DNA from: an uncultured Alistipes sp.
GTDB lineage: Bacteria > Bacteroidota > Bacteroidia > Bacteroidales > Rikenellaceae
DNA: 64,000 nucleotides
Assembly (NCBI GenBank): GCA_904502005.1
Contig: CAJGDC010000001.1
Span: forward strand, 1-64,000
Direction: 5' to 3'
The notes under the pieces are model-generated. The model saw only the letters and a program-made list of their open reading frames with translations, searched no databases and was not told the origin of the DNA. Each line of letters begins with the position of its first letter. Position 1 is the stretch's first letter. Positions 17,214 through 25,618 of the stretch are shown here, piece after piece. The translations under genes and the position numbers were made by a program.

Positions 17214-17996
17214 ATGATTAGCCCTCTTGCGTATGTGCACCCAGATGCACAGCTTGGAAATAATGTTACCGTAGAGCCTTTTGCATACATCGCTGGCGAT
17301 GTGGTTATTGGCGATGACTGTTGGATTGGCCCAGGTGCTGTAATCCACGACGGCGCTCGCATTGGTAAGCGTTGCAAGATTCACACTGCAGCCTCTATCT
17401 CTTGCCTTCCTCAGGACCTTAAGTTCCGTGGCGAGAAGACCACTGCCGAGATTGGTGACGACAATGATATTCGTGAGTATGTAACCATCAGCCGAGGCAC
17501 CGCATCACGCGGCAAGACCGTTGTCGGCAATGGTAACCTACTTATGGCATACGTTCACGTTGCACACGACGACGTTATCGGTAGCCACTGCGTTGTTGCA
17601 AACCGCTGCTCGTTTGCTGGCGAGGTTGAGGTTGGTGACTGGGTAGTTATCGGTGGTCACTGCGCAATTCACCAGTGGGTGAAGATTGGCGACCACGTGA
17701 TGCTCCAGGGTGGAACTCTGCTCTCAAAGGATGTTCCTCCATATATCACCGTTAGAAGCGACACCTCTAGCTACGCAGGACTCAACCGCATTGGTCTACA
17801 GCGTCGTGGTTTTACCGACGAGCAGCTTGAGAGTCTGACAAAGACCTGCCGCATACTTTTCCAGAGCGGTCTTAACTACCTCAACGCTTGCAACGAGGCT
17901 GAGGCTCAGGTGCCTCAATCTCCAGAGCGTGATGCCCTTATTGAGTTTATTCGAAACTCTGAGCGTGGTGTAATCAAGCCTTACACCTCAAAGTAA
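17214..17996 (+). CDS. lpxA: UDP-N-acetylglucosamine acyltransferase
   Basis: This 260-residue protein shows the left-handed beta-helix pattern of LpxA. Hexapeptide repeats run over about residues 1-190 and the catalytic His sits in the AYVHVAHDDVIG segment (His120 by count). The helical C-terminal domain is normal (about 195-260). LpxA transfers a 3-hydroxyacyl chain from ACP to UDP-GlcNAc, the first step of lipid A synthesis; the next enzyme, LpxC, is encoded just upstream. The operon ends at the hairpin at 18015. Confidence 0.97.
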   Translation: MISPLAYVHPDAQLGNNVTVEPFAYIAGDVVIGDDCWIGPGAVIHDGARIGKRCKIHTAASISCLPQDLKFRGEKTTAEIGDDNDIREYVTISRGTASRGKTVVGNGNLLMAYVHVAHDDVIGSHCVVANRCSFAGEVEVGDWVVIGGHCAIHQWVKIGDHVMLQGGTLLSKDVPPYITVRSDTSSYAGLNRIGLQRRGFTDEQLESLTKTCRILFQSGLNYLNACNEAEAQVPQSPERDALIEFIRNSERGVIKPYTSK

Positions 17997-18014
17997 TATA
18001 CTCCAAAAAGCACT

Positions 18015-18050
18015 AAGGGGCTGTCTAACCGCAAGTTAGCAGTCCCTTTT
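18015..18050 (+). terminator. Rho-independent terminator after lpxA
   Basis: AAGGGGCTGTCTAAC pairs with GTTAGCAGTCCCTT around a CGCAA loop, with one bulge and a short T run. It separates the lpx operon from the following secreted-protein gene. Confidence 0.85.
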
Positions 18051-18065
18051 ACAAATTATAGTGAT

Positions 18066-20138
18066 ATGAAAAAGCAGCTATTACTCCTTTTTGCTCTATG
18101 CATTGCCCTATCAGCGGTAGCGCAACCCTATTCACAGCCTAAATTACCGACTGTAAAGACCACATTTAAGGATGGCAAATGGGGATTAGTAGACAACAAT
18201 AGCAAATGTTTAGTACCTGAAATATTAGACTATGTTCGTCGTTTTAATGATAGAGAGTATATGCTATGTGTTGAGCATAACAAGGAGTACTTTGTTGTTG
18301 ATCGCAAGGGTTATGTAGTTGCTGGTTCTGGTCGTACAATTCCGACGATATGCGACCAGTTCGCTATTGTAAATAACAGCTCCGCCATTGATTGCAACGG
18401 CAAGGAGTTCTTCCCAGGCAAACATGTCACCCCTACACAAATAAAACATGGAGATAGCTGCTACTACCTCTTCAAGGTCAAAGATAACAGCAAGAGTGAC
18501 TACGCACAACTGCTGACAATTGACAATAAAATTGTAAACAAACACATACGTCTGGCCTATACTTTTAGTTCAGGAGCCATTGCTATCTCCAGACACATCT
18601 TTCCAAACACCAGCTATGGACTAATTAACGCTTTAGGAGAGGAACTTATTCCTTGTCAATACGATGATTTAACATTCCAACCTTTCAACAATATCAAGTA
18701 TTATATAAAACTTGACAATACCGACCTCTTCAAAATATACAGCGAAGAGCTGCTTAATCAATTGGGAGTAGTTGTTACCAAGAAAGATGGCTGTTACACC
18801 CTCTACGACCAATGTGGCACACAGCTCACTCAACCTAAAGAGTATAAAAACTCAAATATAGCAATCAAGAAAAACTTCAAGAAGATTATACTCCCGCACT
18901 TTATGCGCCGAGGCTATATCATGCAAAGTTTGCAGGAGAAGATTAACAATCCAAACCGCATAGGCTACGAGGAGTATCTTGCTGTGGCAAATAAGCTACC
19001 AACATCTAATAAGCATCGCAAGAGCCTTAGCTCACACATTGCCTACCTTAAGGAGCATCCAAATGTAACGGCATACACCGTCGCTGAGTGCTTTACAAAG
19101 GGTAAAGGGCTCTATGACAAGAATAAATACCAAGAGGCTATTCCATGGCTACTTCGTGCCGCAGAGGGAAAACACACCCCTGCCTACCGCTGCCTTGCCG
19201 ATAGTTACAACAACTCCAAGCAGTTCCAAAAGGCGCATAATTGGTACAAGAAGTGTGTCAAAGACTTAACCCCTGGAAGTAACGACTACTGGTTTGCTTG
19301 CATGATACTTGGAGGTATGTATAAGTCTGGACGAGGGTGCGAGAAGAACTACGACACGGCCCTCTACTACCTCAGACTATTCCATCAGAATACCACACAG
19401 ATAAACAAATCAACAGCAAGCGAGATGATTGCCGAGGTGATTGCTCTGAAGAACAAAACTACTGCTAAACCTCAGCAGTCAGCCTCAAGGAGTTCAAGCT
19501 CTTCAAGTGCTTCAAGCAGCACCTCAAGGTACTCAAAGCACTCCCCTATGCCTAACACTATGCCTAATGATGTAAATAGATATATCTGCTATAAAAATAG
19601 AGCAGGGCGCATAGCTGGCATTAGAACATATATCCACAATGGTGAATGGAAAGCTACAGTATATGCCCAAGGTAATGCAGGATCTGGCAATGTATATATT
19701 TTTATCAGACAATATGTAGACGATACAAAGTGGGTATATAAGGGTGGTGTACCAAACCCACTCTCTAATACACCTAACACAAACATTGATATGCATATCG
19801 CTTTGAATTGGTCCTACATTAAAGTAAATGGTGTTGTATATGATATTCCTATATCCAAGCAGGAGTATGATAAAATAATGCCTAAAGTCAATGTTTATAT
19901 TAACAATGGTGGCGGATATAACAATAGCGGTAGCGGTAGTTACAACAATAACGACAGCGGCCGAAGTTATATAGACGGACCATGCAAATATTGCGGTGGA
20001 GGCGGCGGTTGTAGCTCTTGTAAAGGACGCGGATATAAGTACAACCCATACTCGGGACACGATGACACCTGCCCATCTTGCAACGGCACAGGTAGATGTT
20101 TCAACTGTCGAGGTACGGGCAAGCAGGCTACATATTAA
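18066..20138 (+). CDS. Exported WG-repeat / TPR / zinc-finger-like multidomain protein
   Basis: The 690-residue protein has a signal peptide (about 1-20, ending AVAQ). WG-like beta repeats follow (about 30-280; KDGKWGLVDNNSKCLVPE, YGLINALGEELIPCQYDDL). A Sel1/TPR-type helical region comes next (about 345-455; AIPWLLRAAEGKHTPAYRCLAD, GGMYKSGRGCEKNYDTALYYL). A Ser-rich linker, a small beta domain (about 505-610), a Gly/Asn-rich linker and a cysteine-rich tail with DnaJ-like CxxCxGxG units (CKYCGGGGG, CSSCKGRG, CPSCNGTG, CFNCRGTG) complete it. The tail could bind two zinc ions or form disulfides if exported. I do not recognise a characterised homologue. It follows lpxA but beyond a terminator. 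Confidence 0.8.
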   Translation: MKKQLLLLFALCIALSAVAQPYSQPKLPTVKTTFKDGKWGLVDNNSKCLVPEILDYVRRFNDREYMLCVEHNKEYFVVDRKGYVVAGSGRTIPTICDQFAIVNNSSAIDCNGKEFFPGKHVTPTQIKHGDSCYYLFKVKDNSKSDYAQLLTIDNKIVNKHIRLAYTFSSGAIAISRHIFPNTSYGLINALGEELIPCQYDDLTFQPFNNIKYYIKLDNTDLFKIYSEELLNQLGVVVTKKDGCYTLYDQCGTQLTQPKEYKNSNIAIKKNFKKIILPHFMRRGYIMQSLQEKINNPNRIGYEEYLAVANKLPTSNKHRKSLSSHIAYLKEHPNVTAYTVAECFTKGKGLYDKNKYQEAIPWLLRAAEGKHTPAYRCLADSYNNSKQFQKAHNWYKKCVKDLTPGSNDYWFACMILGGMYKSGRGCEKNYDTALYYLRLFHQNTTQINKSTASEMIAEVIALKNKTTAKPQQSASRSSSSSSASSSTSRYSKHSPMPNTMPNDVNRYICYKNRAGRIAGIRTYIHNGEWKATVYAQGNAGSGNVYIFIRQYVDDTKWVYKGGVPNPLSNTPNTNIDMHIALNWSYIKVNGVVYDIPISKQEYDKIMPKVNVYINNGGGYNNSGSGSYNNNDSGRSYIDGPCKYCGGGGGCSSCKGRGYKYNPYSGHDDTCPSCNGTGRCFNCRGTGKQATY

Positions 20139-20202
20139 GAGCTAAAATATGGCTATAGCGCAATTTATTTCGCCAAAAAATCAAAATATTAAAATTTTTG
20201 AT

Positions 20203-20210
20203 TAACTTTG
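20203..20210 (+). promoter_or_regulatory. -7 box of adk
   Basis: TAACTTTG matches TAnnTTTG, 27 bp upstream of the adk ATG. No good -33 element is visible at the usual spacing. Confidence 0.5.
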
Positions 20211-20237
20211 TGGCACATAATTACAACGATTTAGGTT

Positions 20238-20813
20238 ATGCTTAATGTAGTATTATTTGGCGCTCCAGGTTGCGGTAAGGGCACACAATCAGAGCTTTTA
20301 GAGAAAAAATTTGGTCTATCACACATCTCTACCGGTGAGATTATCCGCTCACAAATCAAGGCGCAGACTCCACTCGGACAGCAGATGGCTGAGTATATCT
20401 CTCGTGGCGAGCTTGCTCCAGACAGCATTGTCATCGGCATGGTAGAGAACTATCTTAATGATAACAAGGATATTAAGGGAACAATCTTTGACGGTTTTCC
20501 TCGCACAACAGCTCAAGCAGAGGCTTTTGACAAGTTGCTGGAGCAGATGAACGACAGTGTAGACATTATGATCTACATGGATGTTCCGGAGGAGGAGCTT
20601 GTTCGCCGAATTCTCTTGCGCGGCAAGGACTCTGGCAGAGCAGACGACGCCTCTGAGGATGTTATCCGCAACCGAATTGAGATTTACAACCAGCAGACCG
20701 CTATTGTAGCTGAGTACTACCGCGCTCAGGGCAAGTATGTTGCCGTTCCAAGCCTCGGAACAATTGAGGAGGTCTTTGAGCGTATCGCTGCTGAGATTGA
20801 GAAGTTGGCATAA
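20238..20813 (+). CDS. adk: Adenylate kinase
   Basis: The 191-residue protein has the P-loop GAPGCGKGT (residues 8-16), the AMP-binding HISTGEIIRSQI segment, the DGFPRTTAQAEAF motif and the short LID region RGKDSGRADD. It is the short-LID form without the zinc-binding cysteines of long-form kinases. Adk interconverts 2 ADP with ATP and AMP in the cytoplasm and is essential. It has its own promoter and terminator and faces thiL convergently. Confidence 0.97.
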   Translation: MLNVVLFGAPGCGKGTQSELLEKKFGLSHISTGEIIRSQIKAQTPLGQQMAEYISRGELAPDSIVIGMVENYLNDNKDIKGTIFDGFPRTTAQAEAFDKLLEQMNDSVDIMIYMDVPEEELVRRILLRGKDSGRADDASEDVIRNRIEIYNQQTAIVAEYYRAQGKYVAVPSLGTIEEVFERIAAEIEKLA

Positions 20814-20831
20814 TTTAACAATAGAGACAAA

Positions 20832-20874
20832 AAAATGTGGGTGACTAAAAAGTAAAATAGTCACCCACATTTTG
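20832..20874 (+). terminator. Terminator after adk
   Basis: AAATGTGGGTGACTA pairs perfectly with TAGTCACCCACATTT around a 10-nt A-rich loop; an A run precedes it and T residues follow. Confidence 0.9.
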
Positions 20875-20883
20875 TTCGGAGAT

Positions 20884-20993
20884 TGAATAAAAAGATGTAT
20901 TTTTAGGCTTGCGAAGCCCGAAAAAGCGGAGTTTACTTGGCGTAAATGAGCATTTTGAGGGCGAGCGTAACGACAAAATACACTTTTTATTCA
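20884..20993. repeat. Structured 110-bp inverted-repeat element between adk and thiL
   Basis: TGAATAAAAAG-A-TGTATTTT (20884-20903) is the inverse of AAAATACACTTTTTATTCA (20975-20993), a 19-bp stem with one bulged A. Inside are smaller hairpins: GGCTTGCGAAGCC and a TTTAC/GTAAA stem. It looks like a dispersed non-coding element rather than a plain terminator and lies just downstream of the adk terminator. Confidence 0.7.
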
Positions 20994-20996
20994 GCC

Positions 20997-22040
20997 TCAT
21001 TTTTTGTTTCTCACAAATCCCTGCGCACGAAGCTCTATCTCGCCGCCATCAGGAGTCACAAGGAAGCAACCCGTCTGAGGCTCGGTAATGTGACCGATAA
21101 TATCTATACATCCAAGAGCTGCCACCTTCTCGCGCATTGACAATGGCAGGGTAAAGAGCAGTTCGTAATCCTCACCGCCATTGAGCGCAGCAGTTACTGG
21201 GTCGATATGCATCTGCTCTCCCAGAGCTGTGCACTGACGAGCTATAGGCATGCGGTCTAGGTATATTCTTGCGCCACACAGTGATGAGCGGCATATCTGC
21301 ATAAGGTCTGAAGCCAAACCATCCGAAATATCAATCATCGATGTAGGCACTACACCCTCAGCAGCAAGTGAGCGGACAATATCATATCGCGCACGCGGCT
21401 TGAGATATCGCTCAAGTAGGTACTCAAAGCCCTCAAACTGAGGTTTTTCGCCAGCCACACCCTCAAGAACGCGGCTCTCGCGCTGCAATAGTTTAAGACC
21501 GAGGAATGGAGCACCAAGGCTGCCAGTAATACAGATTAGATCGTTTACCTGCGCACCGCTACGGTAGACAACAGCCTCCTTCTTTGCACGACCCACCGCT
21601 GTGATAGATATTACAAGGCCATTAACCGATGCGCTTGTATCGCCACCCACAAGGTCCACCTCAGCCTCACGACAAGCGAACTCAATGCCGGCATACAAAT
21701 CTTTCAGAAACTCAACAGATATTTTTGACGATACAGCTACCGAAACTGTCACCTGCTCAGGCAGGGCATTCATCGCAACAATATCGCTAATTCCCTTAGT
21801 CACGGCCTTATAGCCCAAGTGCTTTGGCGGGAAGTATGTAAGGTCAAAATCTACACCCTCAACCATCATATCTGTAGTGACAAGCATAGCAGTGCTCTTT
21901 GAAGCCTCAATGACCGCTGCATCGTCACCTACACCCTTAATTGTTGTCTTACGATTTGCCTTAAATGGCTCTGTAAGAGTATCTATAAGTCCAAACTCTC
22001 CAAGTTCGGCAATCTCTGTTCTCCCCTTAATTGTTACCAT
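20997..22040 (-). CDS. thiL: Thiamine-monophosphate kinase
   Basis: The 347-residue protein carries ThiL signatures: GEFGLIDTL near the start, GVGDDAAVI, the TTDMMVEGVDFDL motif, KHLGYKAVTKGISDIVAMNALP, GGDTSAS, DISDGLASDL and GGEDYELLF. It phosphorylates thiamine monophosphate to the active cofactor TPP in the cytoplasm. It lies 47 bp after a CE1-like esterase gene but has its own -7 box, so it is probably separately transcribed. No other thiamine-synthesis gene is nearby; the TPP-riboswitch receptor at 47384 is the other thiamine gene in the window. Confidence 0.95.
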   Translation of the reverse strand: MVTIKGRTEIAELGEFGLIDTLTEPFKANRKTTIKGVGDDAAVIEASKSTAMLVTTDMMVEGVDFDLTYFPPKHLGYKAVTKGISDIVAMNALPEQVTVSVAVSSKISVEFLKDLYAGIEFACREAEVDLVGGDTSASVNGLVISITAVGRAKKEAVVYRSGAQVNDLICITGSLGAPFLGLKLLQRESRVLEGVAGEKPQFEGFEYLLERYLKPRARYDIVRSLAAEGVVPTSMIDISDGLASDLMQICRSSLCGARIYLDRMPIARQCTALGEQMHIDPVTAALNGGEDYELLFTLPLSMREKVAALGCIDIIGHITEPQTGCFLVTPDGGEIELRAQGFVRNKK

Positions 22041-22073
22041 AATATAAAGGTATGTTCAACGTTAAATTTTGTA

Positions 22074-22081
22074 CAAAGATA
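22074..22081 (-). promoter_or_regulatory. -7 box of thiL
   Basis: TATCTTTG on the minus strand matches TAnnTTTG about 33 bp upstream of the ATG. The -33 region falls in the end of the upstream gene and shows no clear TTG. Confidence 0.5.
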
Positions 22082-22087
22082 GTAATT

Positions 22088-22966
22088 TTACTTGATATAT
22101 AGGCTAAAGAACTTCCAAATCTCCTCAGCCGTATCCAAGTCACGCTCAGCCCAAGAGTGTTTACCACCTACAACCTCATAAAACCACACTTGATTGCCAT
22201 CCGTTCCACCTACATATCTATGAGCGATAACCTTGTTACGACGAAGTGGAAGAGTGTCGGTCACTTCGTAAGTGCAGCGATTCGCAGCCGCCCAAACTCC
22301 CACTGCACGCGGAGTTGCTATATCTGCACCCCAACCGTCATTATTATATGGGTCGCCATTCCAACGCGACAGGTTATCCTCAGTACCATGCACCTCCATC
22401 ACCGGTATAGGATTCTCGGGCTTAAGTGTGCGATACATCACCTCCATAATATGCCCAGAGACCGACGCCACAGCACGAAAAGTATCTGACGCCTTGTATG
22501 CAAGCATATAGCTCATAGCTCCGCCATTTGAGTGGCCCGTTGCAAAGATGTTATCCTCAGAGAGTCTATACTCTCGTTGCAGATGCTTTGCCAATCGCAC
22601 CGCAAAACCCACATCATCACGCTCGCCTCCATTCTCTATATGAAATTGGTAGCCCACATACCAGTATGGCTTGCCCTTGTAGTCATTCTCGCCGCGTGGA
22701 TAACAGACCGCAAAGCCCTCTCTATCCGCTATGGGGTGAAAACCATAAGGCACAGATGGTATATTGCGCGAATTGTAACCATGAAATACCATCAATAGTG
22801 GCGCGCCTTCCGGCAGATTTTTCGGCAAGTAGAGGTGATAGCTATATCTCTTACCCTTATGCTTAAACGTGTGCACCGTCAGCGTTCCAGTGCCGTCAAT
22901 ACCCTCGGCAACAGCTGCTGCCCAGCAGCAGATTGCCACAACAATTGACAAAAACAGCCTTCTCAT
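22088..22966 (-). CDS. Secreted CE1/PHB-depolymerase-like esterase
   Basis: The 292-residue alpha/beta hydrolase has a signal peptide (MRRLFLSIVVAICCWAAAVAEG). It has the LLMVFHGYNSR strand-turn, the nucleophile elbow GHSNGGAMSYMLA, an acid-bearing VMEVHGTEDN and the catalytic His in GGKHSW. This order is that of the LpqC/PHB-depolymerase/feruloyl-esterase group (CE1-like), which cleaves ester bonds on polymers or glycans outside the cytoplasm. An upstream ATG at 22984 would overlap the preceding gene and spoil the signal peptide, so 22966 is preferred. It follows the FAD-oxidoreductase gene after 11 bp, suggesting one operon acting on the same substrate. Confidence 0.85.
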   Translation of the reverse strand: MRRLFLSIVVAICCWAAAVAEGIDGTGTLTVHTFKHKGKRYSYHLYLPKNLPEGAPLLMVFHGYNSRNIPSVPYGFHPIADREGFAVCYPRGENDYKGKPYWYVGYQFHIENGGERDDVGFAVRLAKHLQREYRLSEDNIFATGHSNGGAMSYMLAYKASDTFRAVASVSGHIMEVMYRTLKPENPIPVMEVHGTEDNLSRWNGDPYNNDGWGADIATPRAVGVWAAANRCTYEVTDTLPLRRNKVIAHRYVGGTDGNQVWFYEVVGGKHSWAERDLDTAEEIWKFFSLYIK

Positions 22967-22977
22967 TCCCGCATTGT

Positions 22978-24783
22978 TTAACACTCCTCGCTACGCGCAG
23001 CGGTGGTGTCTATTAGTGTATAAATCTGAGTATAAGGCACATCTGTACGACCTACGCCTCGGCGCATCATCTGCTTTAGAGTCTCAAGGTGTGAATAATA
23101 GACATCTCGAGGCATACATTTACGGCGGCGACAAATAGTTGCAGCCATACCAACCACCTCGCCCATCATTGCCGTTGTACGCATCACTCGCACAGTTCCA
23201 AGGGCTATATGGCTGACCGAAATATCTCTACCTGCCATAAACATATTCGGAATATCCTTTGAGTAGAAGCAACGGTATGGAATAGGATAGAAGCCCATAG
23301 GGTCAAGGTGTCCGCAAGAGAGATACTCCTGCCCAGGAAAACGGAGACTATTCTCCGGGTCTGGATAGTGCTGATCGATATACCACGATGTTGATGCCGA
23401 GCCGTCAGGATAGATGACATTGTTCTTCAAATCCTGCTCGCGCAGCACAAACTCACCCATAATACGACGCGACTCACGCTTTCCCGCCACATGGCTCACC
23501 CAGCCAAGGTAACTATTTGCATAATCCTCCTTTTTAGAGTAGTGATTTTTTAGGTACGCCCAATTTGAGTATGCCACATACATTCCATAGTCTCGAATAC
23601 GCTCTGCATCTACAATCTGATCATCTCGCATACCTACCTCCCAGTACCACTGTCCTCGGCGAACTACCTGAACACTCTGCTCATCAAGTTTTAATCCCCA
23701 ATCAATATCTGGGAATGGGCGGGCAACACTATCCTCAAGGCAGTACCACTGCAACGAAGCACCCATGGTCATAGTATCGGCAACCTCTGGCGCAGACTCC
23801 TCGCCATACTTACTCTTTGCCTCGCGTCCCATACTCCACTCTGCACCCGCAAGCACACCAAGATTTGCATCTCCCGTACAGTCGGCAAACAGACGACCCG
23901 AAACACGAATGCGGCTATGATTCATCACATCCGTAGCCACTACAGAGGTTATCTTATTATCCTTTTTCACCACATCTGTAACACGATAACCCATAAAGAG
24001 AGTTATTCGCCTCTCCGCAAGCACAGCATTAAGTTTCTTCTCATCCTCATAGACATCTGCCGTGCGAGCATTTCCCTTAGTCACGGGCGCAAACTCATTG
24101 AGCAGATAGCCCAGCGATGGATAGAGTCCAATATTCAACCTACCGCCCAGTCCTACACGAATCTCTGACGAGTTATTGCCTCCCAGCACACTTCTGTCCT
24201 GAATAAGCGCCACACGACTTCCGGTACGCGCAGCTGCAATTGCCGCACACATACCCGCCACGCCACCACCAACAACGACAAAATCGTACGAACCAGCACT
24301 CTTTGGCGCTGTAGGCAGTTTCAACAGTCGCTTACGAAGAGATTTATAGCTCTCAAGATCGCTCTTTGGGCACTTATCACTCTGGGTAATAAGAATTGCA
24401 TCAAAGCGGCCATCAAAGCCCGTAAGGTCATGCACCACAACATTATGCTCACCCGCCACCAAAGAGAGTTTCACACCACGCTGCCAGTGCCACTCAGGCT
24501 CCTCATTACCAAAAACACCCACACTCTTGCCATCAACAACAACCTCAAAGATGCCGGGTGTAGCAGCCTCGGACCAATACTTAGTCCAATTTCGAGTACG
24601 AACAAAGATGTTATACTCGCCCCCAGCTGTAATAGTAAAGCCGGTTGAGGCATCGGCCACAGGCACTCCCAATCCATGGGCAAGTAGAGAGGTCGAGCCT
24701 ATAAGGTCAAAGAATTGGTTATCAGCGCTCCAACCTCCACGCTGAGCAAACATTGAACCGAGAAGCAGTACAGAGTTATCCAT
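22978..24783 (-). CDS. FAD-dependent oxidoreductase with N-terminal beta-sandwich domain (copy 1)
   Basis: The 601-residue protein has no evident signal peptide. Residues about 1-135 form a beta-rich domain resembling carbohydrate-binding/golvesin-like modules (EYNIFVRTRNWTKYW, PGIFEVVVDGK, LVAGEHNVVVHDLTG). Then comes the FAD-binding Rossmann motif VVVGGGVAGMCAAIAAARTG (PF12831-like), GGNNSSEIRVGLGG, DCTGDANLGVLAGAE, and near the end MFMAGRDISVSHIALGTVRVMRTTAMMG. The ATG at 24783 is chosen because the promoter lies between it and the next upstream start. It is clearly paralogous to the gene at 27069. The reaction is unknown; the neighbouring esterases and symporter suggest oxidation of a sugar or glycan fragment. 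Confidence 0.85.
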   Translation of the reverse strand: MDNSVLLLGSMFAQRGGWSADNQFFDLIGSTSLLAHGLGVPVADASTGFTITAGGEYNIFVRTRNWTKYWSEAATPGIFEVVVDGKSVGVFGNEEPEWHWQRGVKLSLVAGEHNVVVHDLTGFDGRFDAILITQSDKCPKSDLESYKSLRKRLLKLPTAPKSAGSYDFVVVGGGVAGMCAAIAAARTGSRVALIQDRSVLGGNNSSEIRVGLGGRLNIGLYPSLGYLLNEFAPVTKGNARTADVYEDEKKLNAVLAERRITLFMGYRVTDVVKKDNKITSVVATDVMNHSRIRVSGRLFADCTGDANLGVLAGAEWSMGREAKSKYGEESAPEVADTMTMGASLQWYCLEDSVARPFPDIDWGLKLDEQSVQVVRRGQWYWEVGMRDDQIVDAERIRDYGMYVAYSNWAYLKNHYSKKEDYANSYLGWVSHVAGKRESRRIMGEFVLREQDLKNNVIYPDGSASTSWYIDQHYPDPENSLRFPGQEYLSCGHLDPMGFYPIPYRCFYSKDIPNMFMAGRDISVSHIALGTVRVMRTTAMMGEVVGMAATICRRRKCMPRDVYYSHLETLKQMMRRGVGRTDVPYTQIYTLIDTTAARSEEC

Positions 24784-24803
24784 AGCAATATTATTTATAT
24801 AGA

Positions 24804-24834
24804 CAAATATAGTGACTTCTTTGCAGTTGAACAA
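24804..24834 (-). promoter_or_regulatory. Promoter of FAD oxidoreductase copy 1 and CE1-like esterase
   Basis: TTG (24834-24832), 20-bp spacer, TATATTTG (24811-24804) on the minus strand. It overlaps the divergent promoter of the SGNH gene, so each polymerase footprint covers the other. Confidence 0.75.
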
Positions 24835-24851
24835 GAAAATTTCTATCTTTG
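24821..24851 (+). promoter_or_regulatory. Promoter of SGNH esterase and C1B peptidase
   Basis: TTG (24821-24823), 20-bp spacer, TATCTTTG (24844-24851), with a leader of about 17 nt to the ATG at 24875. It faces and overlaps the promoter of the leftward FAD-oxidoreductase gene. Confidence 0.78.
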
Positions 24852-24874
24852 TATAAACTTAAATCCTAAAAGAT

Positions 24875-25609
24875 ATGAGAAACCTATTTATTCTACTCCT
24901 TGCTCTGGCAGCATTTAGTTGCGCACCAAAGCAAGCTGAACCAGTCCAGTCTGACAAGTATACCGTTGAGGGCTCTATCCACTTCAGCAAGCAGTGTGAC
25001 GTTAAGTGGCTTACCCGCTACGAAGATAAATATATCAAGGCTCTGCATGAGCGTGCAGCCATAGAGCCAAGCGAGTGTGACGTTATGTTCTTCGGTAGCT
25101 CTTCTATCCGTCTATGGAAGAGTCTTAAGGAGGACTTTGCACCTCTTACCGTTGTAAATCGTGGCTATGGCGGCGCTACACTGCGCGATTTGCACTACAA
25201 CTACGAAACTGTCATGGCACACTACAAGCCTAAGGCATTTGTATTCTACTGCGACAATGATTTGAAGCCAAACTCCAAGACAAATATCACCGTGGGCGAG
25301 CTGTTTGACCTTGTGCGTCTACTCTTTAAGCGCATCGAGGCGGACTATCCGGGCGTGCCAATCTACTTTCTTGCCATGAAGCACTGCCAGCGCCGAGAGG
25401 CTATTCGCGACCGTCAGGCAACATATAACACCCTGATGCGTGAGTTCGCAGAGATTAGCGACCAGGTTATCTACGTAGATACTTGCACTCCGCTTCTTAC
25501 TGAGGATGGTCAGATTGATGCAAGCAAATTTGTTGATGATAAAATTCACCTCAACGAGAAGGGCTATGCCGAGTGGGTGAAGATTCTTAGACCGATGTTA
25601 ATCAAATAA
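24875..25609 (+). CDS. SGNH/GDSL-family esterase lipoprotein
   Basis: The 244-residue product has a lipoprotein signal (LAAFSC, Cys16). The SGNH domain has block I as VMFFGSSSIRLW (nucleophile Ser in GSSS), the block II Gly in GYGGATLRDL, block III as FYCDND with the Asn, and the catalytic Asp-His in DDKIHLNEKGYAEW. The family removes acetyl or acyl groups from carbohydrates or lipids; as a lipoprotein it would act in the periplasm or at the cell surface. A secreted C1B peptidase follows after 9 bp. The substrate is unknown; a sugar O-acetylesterase role is an inference from the neighbouring genes. Confidence 0.85.
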   Translation: MRNLFILLLALAAFSCAPKQAEPVQSDKYTVEGSIHFSKQCDVKWLTRYEDKYIKALHERAAIEPSECDVMFFGSSSIRLWKSLKEDFAPLTVVNRGYGGATLRDLHYNYETVMAHYKPKAFVFYCDNDLKPNSKTNITVGELFDLVRLLFKRIEADYPGVPIYFLAMKHCQRREAIRDRQATYNTLMREFAEISDQVIYVDTCTPLLTEDGQIDASKFVDDKIHLNEKGYAEWVKILRPMLIK

Positions 25610-25618
25610 TTAGAGAAT

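Noticed and set aside
19533..20060. 175-codon minus-strand frame
   Set aside because: Antisense to the low-complexity and cysteine-rich end of the WG/TPR protein.
24784..24834. Longer N-terminus for FAD oxidoreductase copy 1
   Set aside because: The extension contains the gene's own promoter and adds residues not present in the paralogue.
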